Part shown: positions 1 through 6,381 of the stretch, piece by piece
How the letters are laid out: each line of letters opens with the position of its first letter
Position numbering within the stretch: the stretch's first letter is position 1
Assembly (NCBI GenBank): GCA_020829485.1
Contig: JAIVFU010000256.1
Span: 1 to 6,381, forward strand
From: Nostoc sp. CHAB 5834
Lineage (GTDB): Bacteria; Cyanobacteriota; Cyanobacteriia; Cyanobacteriales; Nostocaceae
Reading direction: 5' to 3'
DNA: 6,381 nt
Notes under the pieces: generated by a model
Told to the model about the DNA's origin: nothing
What the model saw: only the letters and a program-made list of their open reading frames with translations
Databases searched by the model: none
Program-made: the position numbers and the translations under genes

Positions 1-749
1 GGCAGAGGCTTTCCGATATAATAGGGATTTGGGAAGAACTCAGGTTCTATATCTGGCGACGATACGGGTAGATATACAACTTTGTGTTTCCGGAGTTTTT
101 GATTAATAACAGGAATTAATTGATCGAAATAAATGAATTCTTGGTGCTTCCCAGTGGTGGCTTCGCTCTCTAAAGCCTCAATCAACGCGTTAGCGAGGGC
201 TCCCGACATGGCTTCTTCATTGGGAAAAGCCGCTGCCAGAATGTAAAACATGCTGCCATTTATACCTTGGGAAAACAAACTACTTAGCTTACGAGACAAC
301 TCAAAGCCACCGACTCCCGAATGACAGGTATCAAGAATTAGTAGCAATCGGCGTACCAGTCGATTCTCTCCGTTAGCTTTTGGGCTAATTATCATTTCGC
401 CAAGTTGACTTACTGGGAATGCTGTGCTCGTAATAAAACCACTCTCAAATTCCCTCGTGAGGAAGTAAAGAGCATCAGAGCCAATTAACTCACCGTGTCC
501 AGTATAATAAAGAACAACCCAATCATCGACTTGTCTCTCATCAGAAGCAAACCATTTATCAAGTTTAACTCGAAGATCATTAGCAGTGGGGTTACCATTA
601 AGCTCATCCAATTCTTGCTTATAGCCCAGCTTTTGGGTAAATAACTGGTTTATAGCAGAAACTACATGATAAAGTAAAGGTCTTTGTTGATCCTGTTCAA
701 GATGGTCATACTTTGAAGTACACGCTGATATTAAAAATTTTTGGCTCAT
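1..749 (-). CDS. Caspase-like protease (peptidase C14), 3' end outside window
   Basis: Predicted cysteine endopeptidase of the caspase/metacaspase clan, acting in the cytoplasm (no signal peptide). The frame is open from the ATG at 747-749 to the left edge, giving at least 249 residues. Seen directly: a beta strand ending in the catalytic histidine motif VVLYYTGHGE (His85) and a second strand ending in the catalytic cysteine motif LLLILDTCHSG (Cys142), about 57 residues apart, the usual caspase spacing. The window ends just after PEFFPNPYY, which resembles the closing segment of the caspase domain in multidomain bacterial relatives; there an NTPase and TPR or WD40 repeats often follow, but none can be seen here. 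The start overlaps the hydrolase stop as ATGA, so the two are probably translationally coupled and work together. The likely role is regulated proteolysis in a conflict or suicide system; this is inferred from the family. Substrate and activating signal are unknown. Confidence 0.9.
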   Translation of the reverse strand, partial: MSQKFLISACTSKYDHLEQDQQRPLLYHVVSAINQLFTQKLGYKQELDELNGNPTANDLRVKLDKWFASDERQVDDWVVLYYTGHGELIGSDALYFLTREFESGFITSTAFPVSQLGEMIISPKANGENRLVRRLLLILDTCHSGVGGFELSRKLSSLFSQGINGSMFYILAAAFPNEEAMSGALANALIEALESEATTGKHQEFIYFDQLIPVINQKLRKHKVVYLPVSSPDIEPEFFPNPYYIGKPL

Positions 750-1600
750 AACCCTTCAAGAATTGCCCGACCAACTTCAATTGTAGATAAATACCGTTCT
801 CCATGATGAGCATCAGAACCATTATAGACCAAAATATCTTTAACACACCTTCCAAACAAAGGGCTTAATTCACGTTGTAAAGCAACGATGTCTCCTTTGT
901 CAGCGATGTTCGTCCAGTATGTGATATTACCTGGCCACTGACCGTTCTTCGATTCATCAGGCGGGGGCGTCAACCGATCAAAAATTAGATTTCTTATACC
1001 TAGAGGTGAACCAATTGATATAAAGCTCATCACATTAACTGAGTTGCGGCTCAACGCTTCATAGGCGACAACTGAGCCAAGCGAGTGTCCTATAACTACT
1101 CGTGTATCATCCTGTATACAATTGGCAACAGTATCCAGTACAGCTTCATGAACCAGCTCATCATTCATGTACCGGACTACTTGTTTTAGGTCCCCAACCA
1201 TAAGGTGTTGTGATATATTGGCAAAGTATTTACTTTTAGACAACGCATTTAAAGCTCGTTGTACAGCCTGTGGATAACGCACTAAACTCTGGCTATCGGG
1301 ATACTCTTCAGGAGAAGGTATTTTATCCGGTTCTACAGTAGCTGCTTCTTGCCATAATAATTCAAGAAGTTCTTTTTCTTCCTGACCCATGTCACTTTGT
1401 TGGTAACTTCCACCCGTAGACAGTGTTCCTTCTTTACGAAACAGGTGGCCATAAAAAGCGCATGCCAGATCGCTTTCTTGTGCTAGGTCACCTCCCGCTA
1501 AATGTAACCCACTTAAGAGGGCTGGCCACCAAGTTTTGTGTATAACTTTATCTCCAAGAAACTGCTGACCAATACCGTGAATTCCTACAATTTTAGCCAT
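746..1600 (-). CDS. Alpha/beta hydrolase (lipase/esterase-like) paired with caspase
   Basis: A 284-residue protein with the alpha/beta-hydrolase plan and no signal peptide. It begins with a strand and oxyanion turn, KIVGIHGIGQQ (residues 3-13). The nucleophile elbow is VVIGHSLGSVVAYEAL (residues 168-183), with Ser173 in GHSLG. The acid is probably Asp237 in NIADKGDIVAL (Asp234 is the alternative), and the catalytic histidine is His265 or His266 in GSDAHHGERYL near the C terminus. All triad members are therefore present and the enzyme should be active. The GSPLGIRNLIFDRL segment (197-210) and the C-terminal layout recall a family I remember from actinobacterial genomes, often near caspase-like genes. 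The substrate is unknown; a lipid or other ester is a reasonable guess. It is the first gene of a two-gene operon: its TGA (746-748) overlaps the caspase ATG. I see no Shine-Dalgarno sequence and no convincing promoter before the start, as is common in Bacteroidota. Confidence 0.88.
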   Translation of the reverse strand: MAKIVGIHGIGQQFLGDKVIHKTWWPALLSGLHLAGGDLAQESDLACAFYGHLFRKEGTLSTGGSYQQSDMGQEEKELLELLWQEAATVEPDKIPSPEEYPDSQSLVRYPQAVQRALNALSKSKYFANISQHLMVGDLKQVVRYMNDELVHEAVLDTVANCIQDDTRVVIGHSLGSVVAYEALSRNSVNVMSFISIGSPLGIRNLIFDRLTPPPDESKNGQWPGNITYWTNIADKGDIVALQRELSPLFGRCVKDILVYNGSDAHHGERYLSTIEVGRAILEGL

Positions 1601-1840
1601 TGACTTGATGGTGTTGATTTGGTTGAAAAATTAAGAAGCATTTTGATTGAAAACTAATCCAATAAGTCCGTATGTGCTTTGTTATTAGACTGAGGTAGCT
1701 ATAATATTCCATCAAGATTGCTTGCAAAAACATTACAGTTGGCAATTTGAAGGTTCGTCGCTGCCTCGTTGTGCCTTGCAGGAGGTGGTTGGCTATAATA
1801 CGGCAGTCATGACAAATGCGCTACTAAGAATGAGTTATTT

Positions 1841-1975
1841 ATGTACCGATTCATCTGGACAAGAATGATCTCGAACTCCCTGGTCAGGCCTCTGATACAG
1901 GTTATGTCTCTTTTACTTTATCTACCAAACCTGTTTACCTCCCCTCCTACTCTACCGGCAGTTTCCGGTCAATAA
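1841..1975 (+). CDS. Possible small ORF with signal-peptide-like N terminus
   Basis: A 44-codon ORF starting at an ATG. The product has a basic N-terminal part (arginines at 3, 8 and 16) followed by the hydrophobic stretch LIQVMSLLLYLP, then a proline-rich run ending in PAVSGQ before TAA. This looks like a secretion signal cut off soon after its cleavage region, as if it were the 5' end of a lost exported or outer-membrane protein gene. It could also be a small membrane peptide or a chance ORF. There is no identifiable homology and no ribosome-binding signal. Confidence 0.2.
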   Translation: MYRFIWTRMISNSLVRPLIQVMSLLLYLPNLFTSPPTLPAVSGQ

Positions 1976-2018
1976 ATGGGTGTGAATACTATTAAATGAA
2001 CTCGTTATTTTGCTATCA

Positions 2019-2147
2019 ATGAATGAGTTGTGTCAGTATCAGCTATCGCTGGAAACCGTTCACGAAAGCCTCCGATTCCGGCCGGAGCTGGCCAGGATGG
2101 AAATGGGGAATGAAGCAGTTACTGTACCAAAGCAATCAGTCCAATGA
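2019..2147 (+). CDS. Possible small ORF or gene remnant, 42 aa
   Basis: A 42-codon ORF encoding a soluble, charged peptide that begins MNELCQYQLSLETVHESL and contains RFRPELARMEMG. Its composition looks protein-like and the DNA is GC-richer than its surroundings, but I do not recognise it. Another frame over the same DNA, starting at the ATG at 2023, is also open to a TAA at 2182, so the frame choice is unsure. The hairpin at 2147-2181 follows directly and could terminate a transcript of this ORF. It may be a decayed fragment of a larger gene. Confidence 0.17.
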   Translation: MNELCQYQLSLETVHESLRFRPELARMEMGNEAVTVPKQSVQ

Positions 2148-2181
2148 AAAGCCGAGCGAGCAGAAGCTGGACGCGGCTTTT
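2147..2181 (+). terminator. Possible intrinsic terminator hairpin
   Basis: AAAAGCCG at 2147-2154 pairs perfectly with CGGCTTTT at 2174-2181, with a 19-base loop, and the T run extends to 2182. A stem whose A/T ends form the U tract is typical of a bidirectional rho-independent terminator. Only four G-C pairs are present and the loop is long, so it is weak. It lies upstream of the DUF4157 gene, where it could insulate that gene. Confidence 0.3.
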
Positions 2182-2355
2182 TAAGACGATTTAGTGTACT
2201 GGTAAAATCACCTCTTTTCTCTTACCACCGAAGTTATTCTAGCACATAGTGACCGGATTCCAATAAAAATGTAATAGCTTGACAATCAGAAATAAGGATT
2301 TGTAAGGGACTCTTAACAGCCTTCACTTACCAGACCGCTCTTAGACCGCCATACC

Positions 2356-2886
2356 ATGAAATCAACACAATCGCAACCCAAGGTCGCCACGGCTGATAGC
2401 CACCAGGCGCAGGCTCACCAAAGCGGTGCTCAGGGCGTTTCCCGTTCCGCCGTTCCTAACGGCATCAGCCTTCCCGTGCAGCGCCAACCCAACCGAACCG
2501 GCCGGCCTGATCAGCTCAAAGCGGGGGTAGAAAACTACTCGGGCCACAGCCTGGATGATGTAAACGTGCATTACAACTCGGCCAAACCGGCACAGCTACA
2601 GGCCCATGCGTATGCGCAGGGCACGGATATTCATGTTGCCCCGGGCCAGGAAAAACACCTGCCTCATGAAGCCTGGCATGTAGTGCAGCAAAAGCAGGGG
2701 CGGGTCAAGCCGACGATTCAGATGAAAGGTAGCGTGGCGGTGAATGATGATAAAGGGCTAGAGAAAGAGGCAGATGTCATGGGAGAAAGCGTATTAAAAT
2801 CCGTAAATAAGGCTAGCAGGGAGAACTTAGTAAAGGAGACAACCGAACTCTTGGCGAATACACGTCAGTCAAGGAAAGTTTTATAA
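2356..2886 (+). CDS. DUF4157 protein, eCIS cargo-type (C terminus probably lost)
   Basis: A 176-residue protein. Residues 1-45 are Gln/Ser/Ala-rich and probably disordered, like the N-terminal regions that help load cargo into contractile injection particles. Residues about 50-120 are a DUF4157 domain: LKAGVENYSGHSLDDVNVHY, then AYAQGTDIHVAPGQ, then the zinc-protease-like helix LPHEAWHVVQQ with HEAWH at 104-108. GLEKEADVMG (134-143) could give a further metal ligand. DUF4157 is known as a domain of eCIS-associated effectors, usually followed by a variable toxin domain. Here the protein stops about 30 residues after EKEADVMG with no toxin domain, and the same frame looks coding beyond the TAA, so this is probably the intact N-terminal part of a broken cargo gene. 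The first 400 bases are GC-rich and the end is AT-rich, suggesting a conserved leader joined to a swapped tail. It is convergent with the eCIS ATPase gene. The start is the first ATG; no Shine-Dalgarno sequence is seen. Confidence 0.9.
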   Translation: MKSTQSQPKVATADSHQAQAHQSGAQGVSRSAVPNGISLPVQRQPNRTGRPDQLKAGVENYSGHSLDDVNVHYNSAKPAQLQAHAYAQGTDIHVAPGQEKHLPHEAWHVVQQKQGRVKPTIQMKGSVAVNDDKGLEKEADVMGESVLKSVNKASRENLVKETTELLANTRQSRKVL

Positions 2887-3257
2887 GCTGGCGGGGAAAG
2901 CTTTGATGTAGTTCAAAGGATGATGAAATTTAAAATGGGGCCAGATACTGGCGCTGGCAATGCCGGGGAGTTCCACCTTTCCGAACAGGAGTGAACTGCT
3001 AGACAGGAAACCGAAAGAAGGTTAGCCTATCAAACCGCAGTGACAGAGGCTAAAGAAGATTTAAAGAAGAAATATACGTATTTAGCTAGTAGGAACTGGC
3101 CAGAAAAATGGACAAAGCAATTGAAGGTGAAGGACCCGATGATTAAGATCGAAAAGAAATTATGCAGCGGGCCATAGATCTAATGATGTCCGTTCATCAA
3201 GCAGGCTCCGAGGATGATCGTGAAAGCCATACAACAAGCAGTTCATTGAAAAGATAA
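2887..3257 (+). pseudogene. Decayed C-terminal part of DUF4157 cargo gene
   Basis: Directly after the TAA at 2884-2886 the same frame reads on as a plausible protein for 35 codons (FDVVQRMMKFKMGPDTGAG is part of it) to a TGA at 2992-2994. It then continues for about 53 codons with a charged, helical composition (ETERRLAYQTAVTEAKEDL, NWPEKWTKQLKV) to about 3153. There the sense moves by one lost base into the next frame, which reads EIMQRAIDLMMSVHQAG and on to a TAA at 3255-3257. The other two frames carry early stops across most of the stretch. Two nonsense codons and one frameshift in about 370 bases point to gene decay rather than sequencing error. The lost domain is not recognised; it would be the presumed effector end of the protein. 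Alternatively, the TAA at 2884 is the true end and this is unrelated old coding DNA. Confidence 0.68.
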
Positions 3258-3434
3258 CATGCATTGTCTGGGAATATTAACTAGAAAACCTTCCGTTGAG
3301 AGCTAGGTAACACTCATAAATAAAGTTTTATAGTTGGCTCACTTGTCAACAAATGCCACATTAGCACGGAACACGTGCTTGACTGGGTAAGTCAGGTAAG
3401 GTAACAGTAGCAATGCCGCGTGTATTAACAAAGA
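3258..3434. other. Convergent intergenic spacer
   Basis: Spacer of 177 bases between the 3' end of the decayed cargo gene (plus strand) and the 3' end of the ATPase gene (minus strand). The only structure seen is the small hairpin at 3363-3379. No ORF of interest was found. Confidence 0.6.
3363..3379. repeat. Short inverted repeat between convergent genes
   Basis: AGCACG (3363-3368) and CGTGCT (3374-3379) are perfect inverted copies around a five-base loop, GAACA. Its place between two converging 3' ends fits a transcription-ending hairpin for either strand, but there is no T run on either side, so it would not be a classical intrinsic terminator. Confidence 0.3.
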
Positions 3435-4787
3435 TCACGTTTTTCCCTCTTTCGCTAACTCCCGCTTTATGCCGGTGACAACATCGGCCAGGCTAATTAT
3501 TACATTTTCTTCCTCCCTGGATAATGCCGTCAAAACGCAGTAGCGCAACACGTTGATGATCGAGCCGCCAGCCAACGTGTACTTTTCAGCGAGCAGGCTA
3601 AAATTAACATCGTCGGCTACGGCTATAGAGTGAAATGTTTTACGCCAGAGTTGCTCCCGCTCGTGAGATGAGGGTATGGGAAAATGAATTATAGCCTGGA
3701 AACGGCGGGAAAAAGCTTCATAGAGGTTGGCTTTCAGGTTGGACGCCAGGACAATGACACCGGTAAAGTCCTCGATGCGTTGTAGCAGATACGACACTTC
3801 CTGGTTGGCATAGCGGTCGTTGGCCGAGGCCGTGGCCGTGCGCTTGCCAAACAGCGCATCGGCCTCGTCAAAAAACAGAATCCATTTCCGGCTCTGGGCC
3901 AGATCAAATACCCGTGCCAGGTTCTTTTCTGTCTCCCCAATGTATTTGGACGCAATCATCGACAGGTCAATCTTGTACACATCGTGGCCTGTAACCTTAC
4001 CCAGTAGGCAGGCCGTCAAGGTTTTGCCAGTACCGGGTGGGCCGTAGAATAACGCCCGGTATCCCGGCTTGAGGTGTCGGCTCAAGTACGCGTTCTGTAG
4101 GATCTTGTCCTGATGTTCCAGCCAGGTCAGCAGCTCCTGCAATTCCGTCAGCACATGGTCATCCAGCACCAGATCGTCCCAATTGAGTGGGGTGGTTACC
4201 AAACTGGCCGGAAAATCGGGGCTGTAGTCGGGCTTACTGCGTTCACCAGTGGTCAGCATGGTGGCATACTCACTCGTAACCGTTAATGCACCACTCAACA
4301 GGGGTTCACCGGGCTCCGTAAGCTCCAGCCGCAAAATCCCCTGCCGTATCAACGGAGAGTCATGCAGTAGATAGGCTTGCCGCCGGATACGCTGGTCCAG
4401 ATCATGGCCCGCCAGCAGAAACAGCGCCGTTTCGCCCGTGGGCAGAAAGCCTCCATGATTTTTGCCTTTTATACCACCAAACTCGGTAAAGCCCCGGTCG
4501 TAGGTGCTGTTTTTTAGGTAAAAAACATCAAGTAGGTGGGGTCGTTGTTGCGGAGTCAGCGCCAGGATCAGGGCCAGCCGGTCTTCCCAACGGAAGGCCT
4601 GCTCAGTTATCAGCGTAGCATAGGACGATGAATCCCCCGTCAGGTCGGGCGGCACAATGTCATCAATAGCCTCGTAGGCGCTGTCATTCTCGAAATGCTG
4701 TTTCAAGCGCGTTTCGATCACCGTCGCCAGCCAGGTTAGCTCCCCCTCCAGAGTGGCGCTGTTTTGGGTAATTTTATCTACCTCCAT
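3435..4787 (-). CDS. eCIS AAA+ ATPase (Afp15/PVC15-like)
   Basis: A 450-residue AAA+ ATPase of the type encoded in nearly all extracellular contractile injection system loci, thought to act in the cytoplasm in particle assembly or cargo handling. The N-terminal region (about 1-200) is the family-specific part, with FGGIKGKNHGGFLPTGETAL at about 103-122. The ATPase core has Walker A GPPGTGKT (249-256), the YIGETEKNL segment, Walker B ILFFDEADALF (303-313), sensor-1 ASNL with Asn350, arginine fingers in FSRRF (Arg361/362) and a C-terminal lid with the sensor-2-like GGSIINVLRYC. All catalytic elements are present, so it should be active. I chose the ATG at 4785-4787: the longer frame from 4910 adds 41 residues of low-quality sequence that lie over the tape-measure gene's conserved 3' end. 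With this start the gene overlaps the tape-measure stop by 10 bases, which implies coupled translation. Confidence 0.94.
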   Translation of the reverse strand: MEVDKITQNSATLEGELTWLATVIETRLKQHFENDSAYEAIDDIVPPDLTGDSSSYATLITEQAFRWEDRLALILALTPQQRPHLLDVFYLKNSTYDRGFTEFGGIKGKNHGGFLPTGETALFLLAGHDLDQRIRRQAYLLHDSPLIRQGILRLELTEPGEPLLSGALTVTSEYATMLTTGERSKPDYSPDFPASLVTTPLNWDDLVLDDHVLTELQELLTWLEHQDKILQNAYLSRHLKPGYRALFYGPPGTGKTLTACLLGKVTGHDVYKIDLSMIASKYIGETEKNLARVFDLAQSRKWILFFDEADALFGKRTATASANDRYANQEVSYLLQRIEDFTGVIVLASNLKANLYEAFSRRFQAIIHFPIPSSHEREQLWRKTFHSIAVADDVNFSLLAEKYTLAGGSIINVLRYCVLTALSREEENVIISLADVVTGIKRELAKEGKT

Positions 4788-6381
4788 TGCACAGTTATTG
4801 GTTTGTCCATCCACGGCAGACGGATGGTGCTGATGGGCCAGGGCCGCTGGTCGAGCAGCATATCGAATGCTCGGTTGTCGACGGTTAACATAATCTGATC
4901 GGGCAGCCATTCCAGCTTACCCGACCGCATCAGAAATGACTGCCGCAACCCGTCGATGCTCGTATTTTTCAGAATGGGCCACTGGGCAATCACCGCCCGA
5001 AGTAAGTCTTCACTCAGAGCGCGTTCTTCAGTTGTCAACGCTACGTCCCGTTGTAGCGGTCGGCCCTGTTTAACGTTACAGAGCAATTTGTTCAGGACAA
5101 GCTTGAATTCAGGGGCCTGATCTTCGCCGGTGGCCATAAACTGAAGGAGATGAACCGCCCGTTCGGCATGGGCTGGGCTGGTAAACTGCCGTTCGGTCAG
5201 GTAGTCGAGCCGGGTAAACAACATATTCAGAAACGGCCATAGTAGCACCAGGCCAGCGTTTTCGATGTAGACCGTTTCGGTTGGTTCGGGTTGAGGAACT
5301 AACGGTTCATTATTTTTCGACATTGTGGATGTGTTCGTGGTTTCAATTGGCTTAAAAGCGGCTAACGCAGTCAGAAGCGCGGCTAACACACTGGTAAGTT
5401 GAACATTGGATTTTCTGACTGCCGCTAACAGTTTTCTGGCGGCCTGCTGCACATCAGCCATTTTACCCGTAGTCCTTACCTGGCTATTGGAGGTTAGCAG
5501 AGCCAGCATGAGTTTCTGGCTCGTGAAGGCGGATGGGTGCGTGGTCTGAATAAAGATCAGCACTACCTCAAACCAGCGAGTGTGCCCTGCTCCGGGTTGC
5601 ACCAGACCCGCTCCAACGAGTTTCTGCCAATCGCTCAGCACCGATTCCAGTACGCGGTACTGTCCGGGGTAAAGCGTTTTCAGCATCAACAGAAACTGGT
5701 TGTCCGTCAGCAGGTCGAGCAGTCGGCTACGGGTCAGGGGCTGGGTTAGATACGGCCTAAGGCCCGGCCAAAGCGCCGACCCATGCGTTACCAGGAGCGC
5801 CGTTAGTAAAGCCGATGGTGGTATGTTTGGGGCGTTGGCAGCGGGCGTACCCGTTTGCAGGTACAACAAAACAGGCTCCAGGGCATTGTGAAGCCGCTGG
5901 GGAAAGGTCAGGGGTAATGGTTTTTCTGTTTTTGCCATCCCCAATTTCTCCCGCTCCCAGGCGGTAACGAGTAGTGCCCAAAAAGGGTCGCGCTGAAGAG
6001 CCGGAAAGAGCGTCGTCAGAGTAAACAGTTTTCTAAGTAAGGGTCGCCAGGGCAGGTTATGCCGTCGGGCAACGATTTGCAGCGTCGTTTCCAACTCAGT
6101 AGCAGAGGACGGACCCGCCAGGTGAATGTGTAACAGCGCTTCTTTCAGAAAAGCAGACAGCACTGGCGATACGTGTGTCGTTACCTGCCGGAGCTGTCCG
6201 GGCCAATGGATAGCCCCAATTTTACGGTAGGTAGGATTTGACAGTTCGTTTACCAGCTGATCAATCACTTGCTCAGTAGCCAGCAACGCGATTGAGGCTA
6301 AAAAAAGGGGCCTTGCCCGGTAGGCCCGAATGAATGTCAGCGTCTGTCGCTTAAACTGGTGGAGTGTTTTCGCCAGGAATC
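4778..6381 (-). CDS. Contractile injection system tape measure protein (CIS_TMP), 5' end outside window
   Basis: Member of the CIS_TMP family, the eCIS protein (Afp14-like position) thought to set or assist tube and sheath length during assembly. The C-terminal domain (about 5266-4781) is diagnostic: VYIENAGLVLLWPFLNMLF, then ERAVHLLQFMATG, APEFKLVLNKLLC, WPILKNTSIDGLRQSFLMR and finally STIRLPWMDKP before the TAG. The upstream part is leucine-rich and helical, with loose repeats including LLYLQTGTPA, which matches the family's recurring FLxTG-type motif. Gln/Pro/Thr-rich linker sequence separates it from the C-terminal domain. The frame is open to the right edge (533 codons here) with no good start; the TTG at 6284-6286 is not credible, because coding-like sequence such as HQFKRQTLTFIRAY lies before it. 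Known relatives are much longer, so several hundred residues are probably missing. The gene precedes and overlaps the AAA+ ATPase gene, the usual eCIS order. Confidence 0.92.
   Translation of the reverse strand, partial: FLAKTLHQFKRQTLTFIRAYRARPLFLASIALLATEQVIDQLVNELSNPTYRKIGAIHWPGQLRQVTTHVSPVLSAFLKEALLHIHLAGPSSATELETTLQIVARRHNLPWRPLLRKLFTLTTLFPALQRDPFWALLVTAWEREKLGMAKTEKPLPLTFPQRLHNALEPVLLYLQTGTPAANAPNIPPSALLTALLVTHGSALWPGLRPYLTQPLTRSRLLDLLTDNQFLLMLKTLYPGQYRVLESVLSDWQKLVGAGLVQPGAGHTRWFEVVLIFIQTTHPSAFTSQKLMLALLTSNSQVRTTGKMADVQQAARKLLAAVRKSNVQLTSVLAALLTALAAFKPIETTNTSTMSKNNEPLVPQPEPTETVYIENAGLVLLWPFLNMLFTRLDYLTERQFTSPAHAERAVHLLQFMATGEDQAPEFKLVLNKLLCNVKQGRPLQRDVALTTEERALSEDLLRAVIAQWPILKNTSIDGLRQSFLMRSGKLEWLPDQIMLTVDNRAFDMLLDQRPWPISTIRLPWMDKPITVQWR

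Larger units (their letters stand above)
1601..2355. other. Gene-poor interval between caspase operon and eCIS cargo
   Basis: About 755 bases with no recognisable gene on either strand. It must contain the divergent promoters of the hydrolase/caspase operon (minus) and of the DUF4157 gene (plus), but no clear Bacteroidota promoter (TAnnTTTG with an upstream TTTG) could be picked out. It holds two short plus-strand ORFs (1841-1975 and 2019-2147) and a hairpin at 2147-2181. The sequence around 2030-2150 is GC-richer than its flanks and looks like former coding DNA. I infer a junction between separately acquired modules with remnants of older genes. Confidence 0.6.

Noticed and set aside
1649..1656. 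TAGTTTTC on the minus strand as a Bacteroidota -7 element for the hydrolase operon
   Set aside because: It lacks the final G of TAnnTTTG, and no TTTG element is found at the expected distance upstream.
2077..2086. Perfect palindrome TCCGGCCGGA
   Set aside because: A single 10-base palindrome in GC-richer sequence with no second copy nearby; likely chance.
2279..2304. TTGACA upstream of the DUF4157 gene as a promoter -35 box
   Set aside because: No acceptable -10 hexamer or Bacteroidota TAnnTTTG element lies at the right distance; the match alone is not enough.
2362..2571. 69-codon minus-strand ORF opposite the DUF4157 gene
   Set aside because: It lies antisense to a conserved domain, and its sequence shows no recognisable motif; it is a shadow of the real gene.
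4788..4910. Longer N-terminus of the ATPase from the ATG at 4908-4910
   Set aside because: The extra 41 residues are low-complexity and lie antiphase over the strongly conserved C-terminal end of the tape-measure protein; the internal ATG at 4785-4787 gives a normal gene overlap.
5537..5981. Several 63-74 codon ORFs over the tape-measure gene
   Set aside because: All overlap a long coding frame with recognisable family sequence and are explained by its GC-rich codon use.
6284..6286. TTG as start of the tape-measure gene
   Set aside because: The frame stays open and protein-like upstream to the window edge, and the family is much longer, so this is an internal leucine codon.

Overview
The window looks like accessory chromosome of a Bacteroidota bacterium, most likely a Cytophagales member of the Spirosoma kind. 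This rests on the form of the DUF4157 protein and of the two contractile-injection genes, and on the lack of Shine-Dalgarno sequences before the starts; it is an inference, as no ribosomal RNA or marker gene is present.

Left part (1-1600, minus strand, fairly AT-rich): a two-gene operon. An alpha/beta hydrolase with a GHSLG serine nucleophile is followed, with an ATGA overlap, by a caspase-like (peptidase C14) protein with a clear His85/Cys142 pair. The caspase gene runs off the left edge just where its protease domain ends, so its C-terminal part is unseen. The pair resembles a hydrolase/caspase combination found in predicted bacterial conflict (suicide or anti-phage) modules.

Middle (1601-2355): about 755 bases without a convincing gene. 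It holds two short plus-strand ORFs (one signal-peptide-like) and one hairpin, possibly debris of older genes.

Right part (2356-6381): the end of an extracellular contractile injection system (eCIS) locus. On the minus strand, reading leftward, are the tape-measure/assembly protein of the CIS_TMP family (5' end outside the window) and the eCIS AAA+ ATPase (Afp15-like), which overlap by 10 bases. Facing them on the plus strand is a DUF4157 protein, a domain typical of eCIS cargo. Its reading frame stops at 2884-2886, but recognisable coding sequence continues to about 3257, interrupted by a second stop and a one-base shift. The cargo gene therefore seems to have lost its C-terminal, presumably toxic, half.

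Thus the window joins an injection machine, its decaying cargo gene and a probable cell-suicide or defence pair. Base composition differs sharply between the eCIS genes (GC-rich) and both the caspase operon and the cargo tail (AT-rich), as expected for separately acquired modules.
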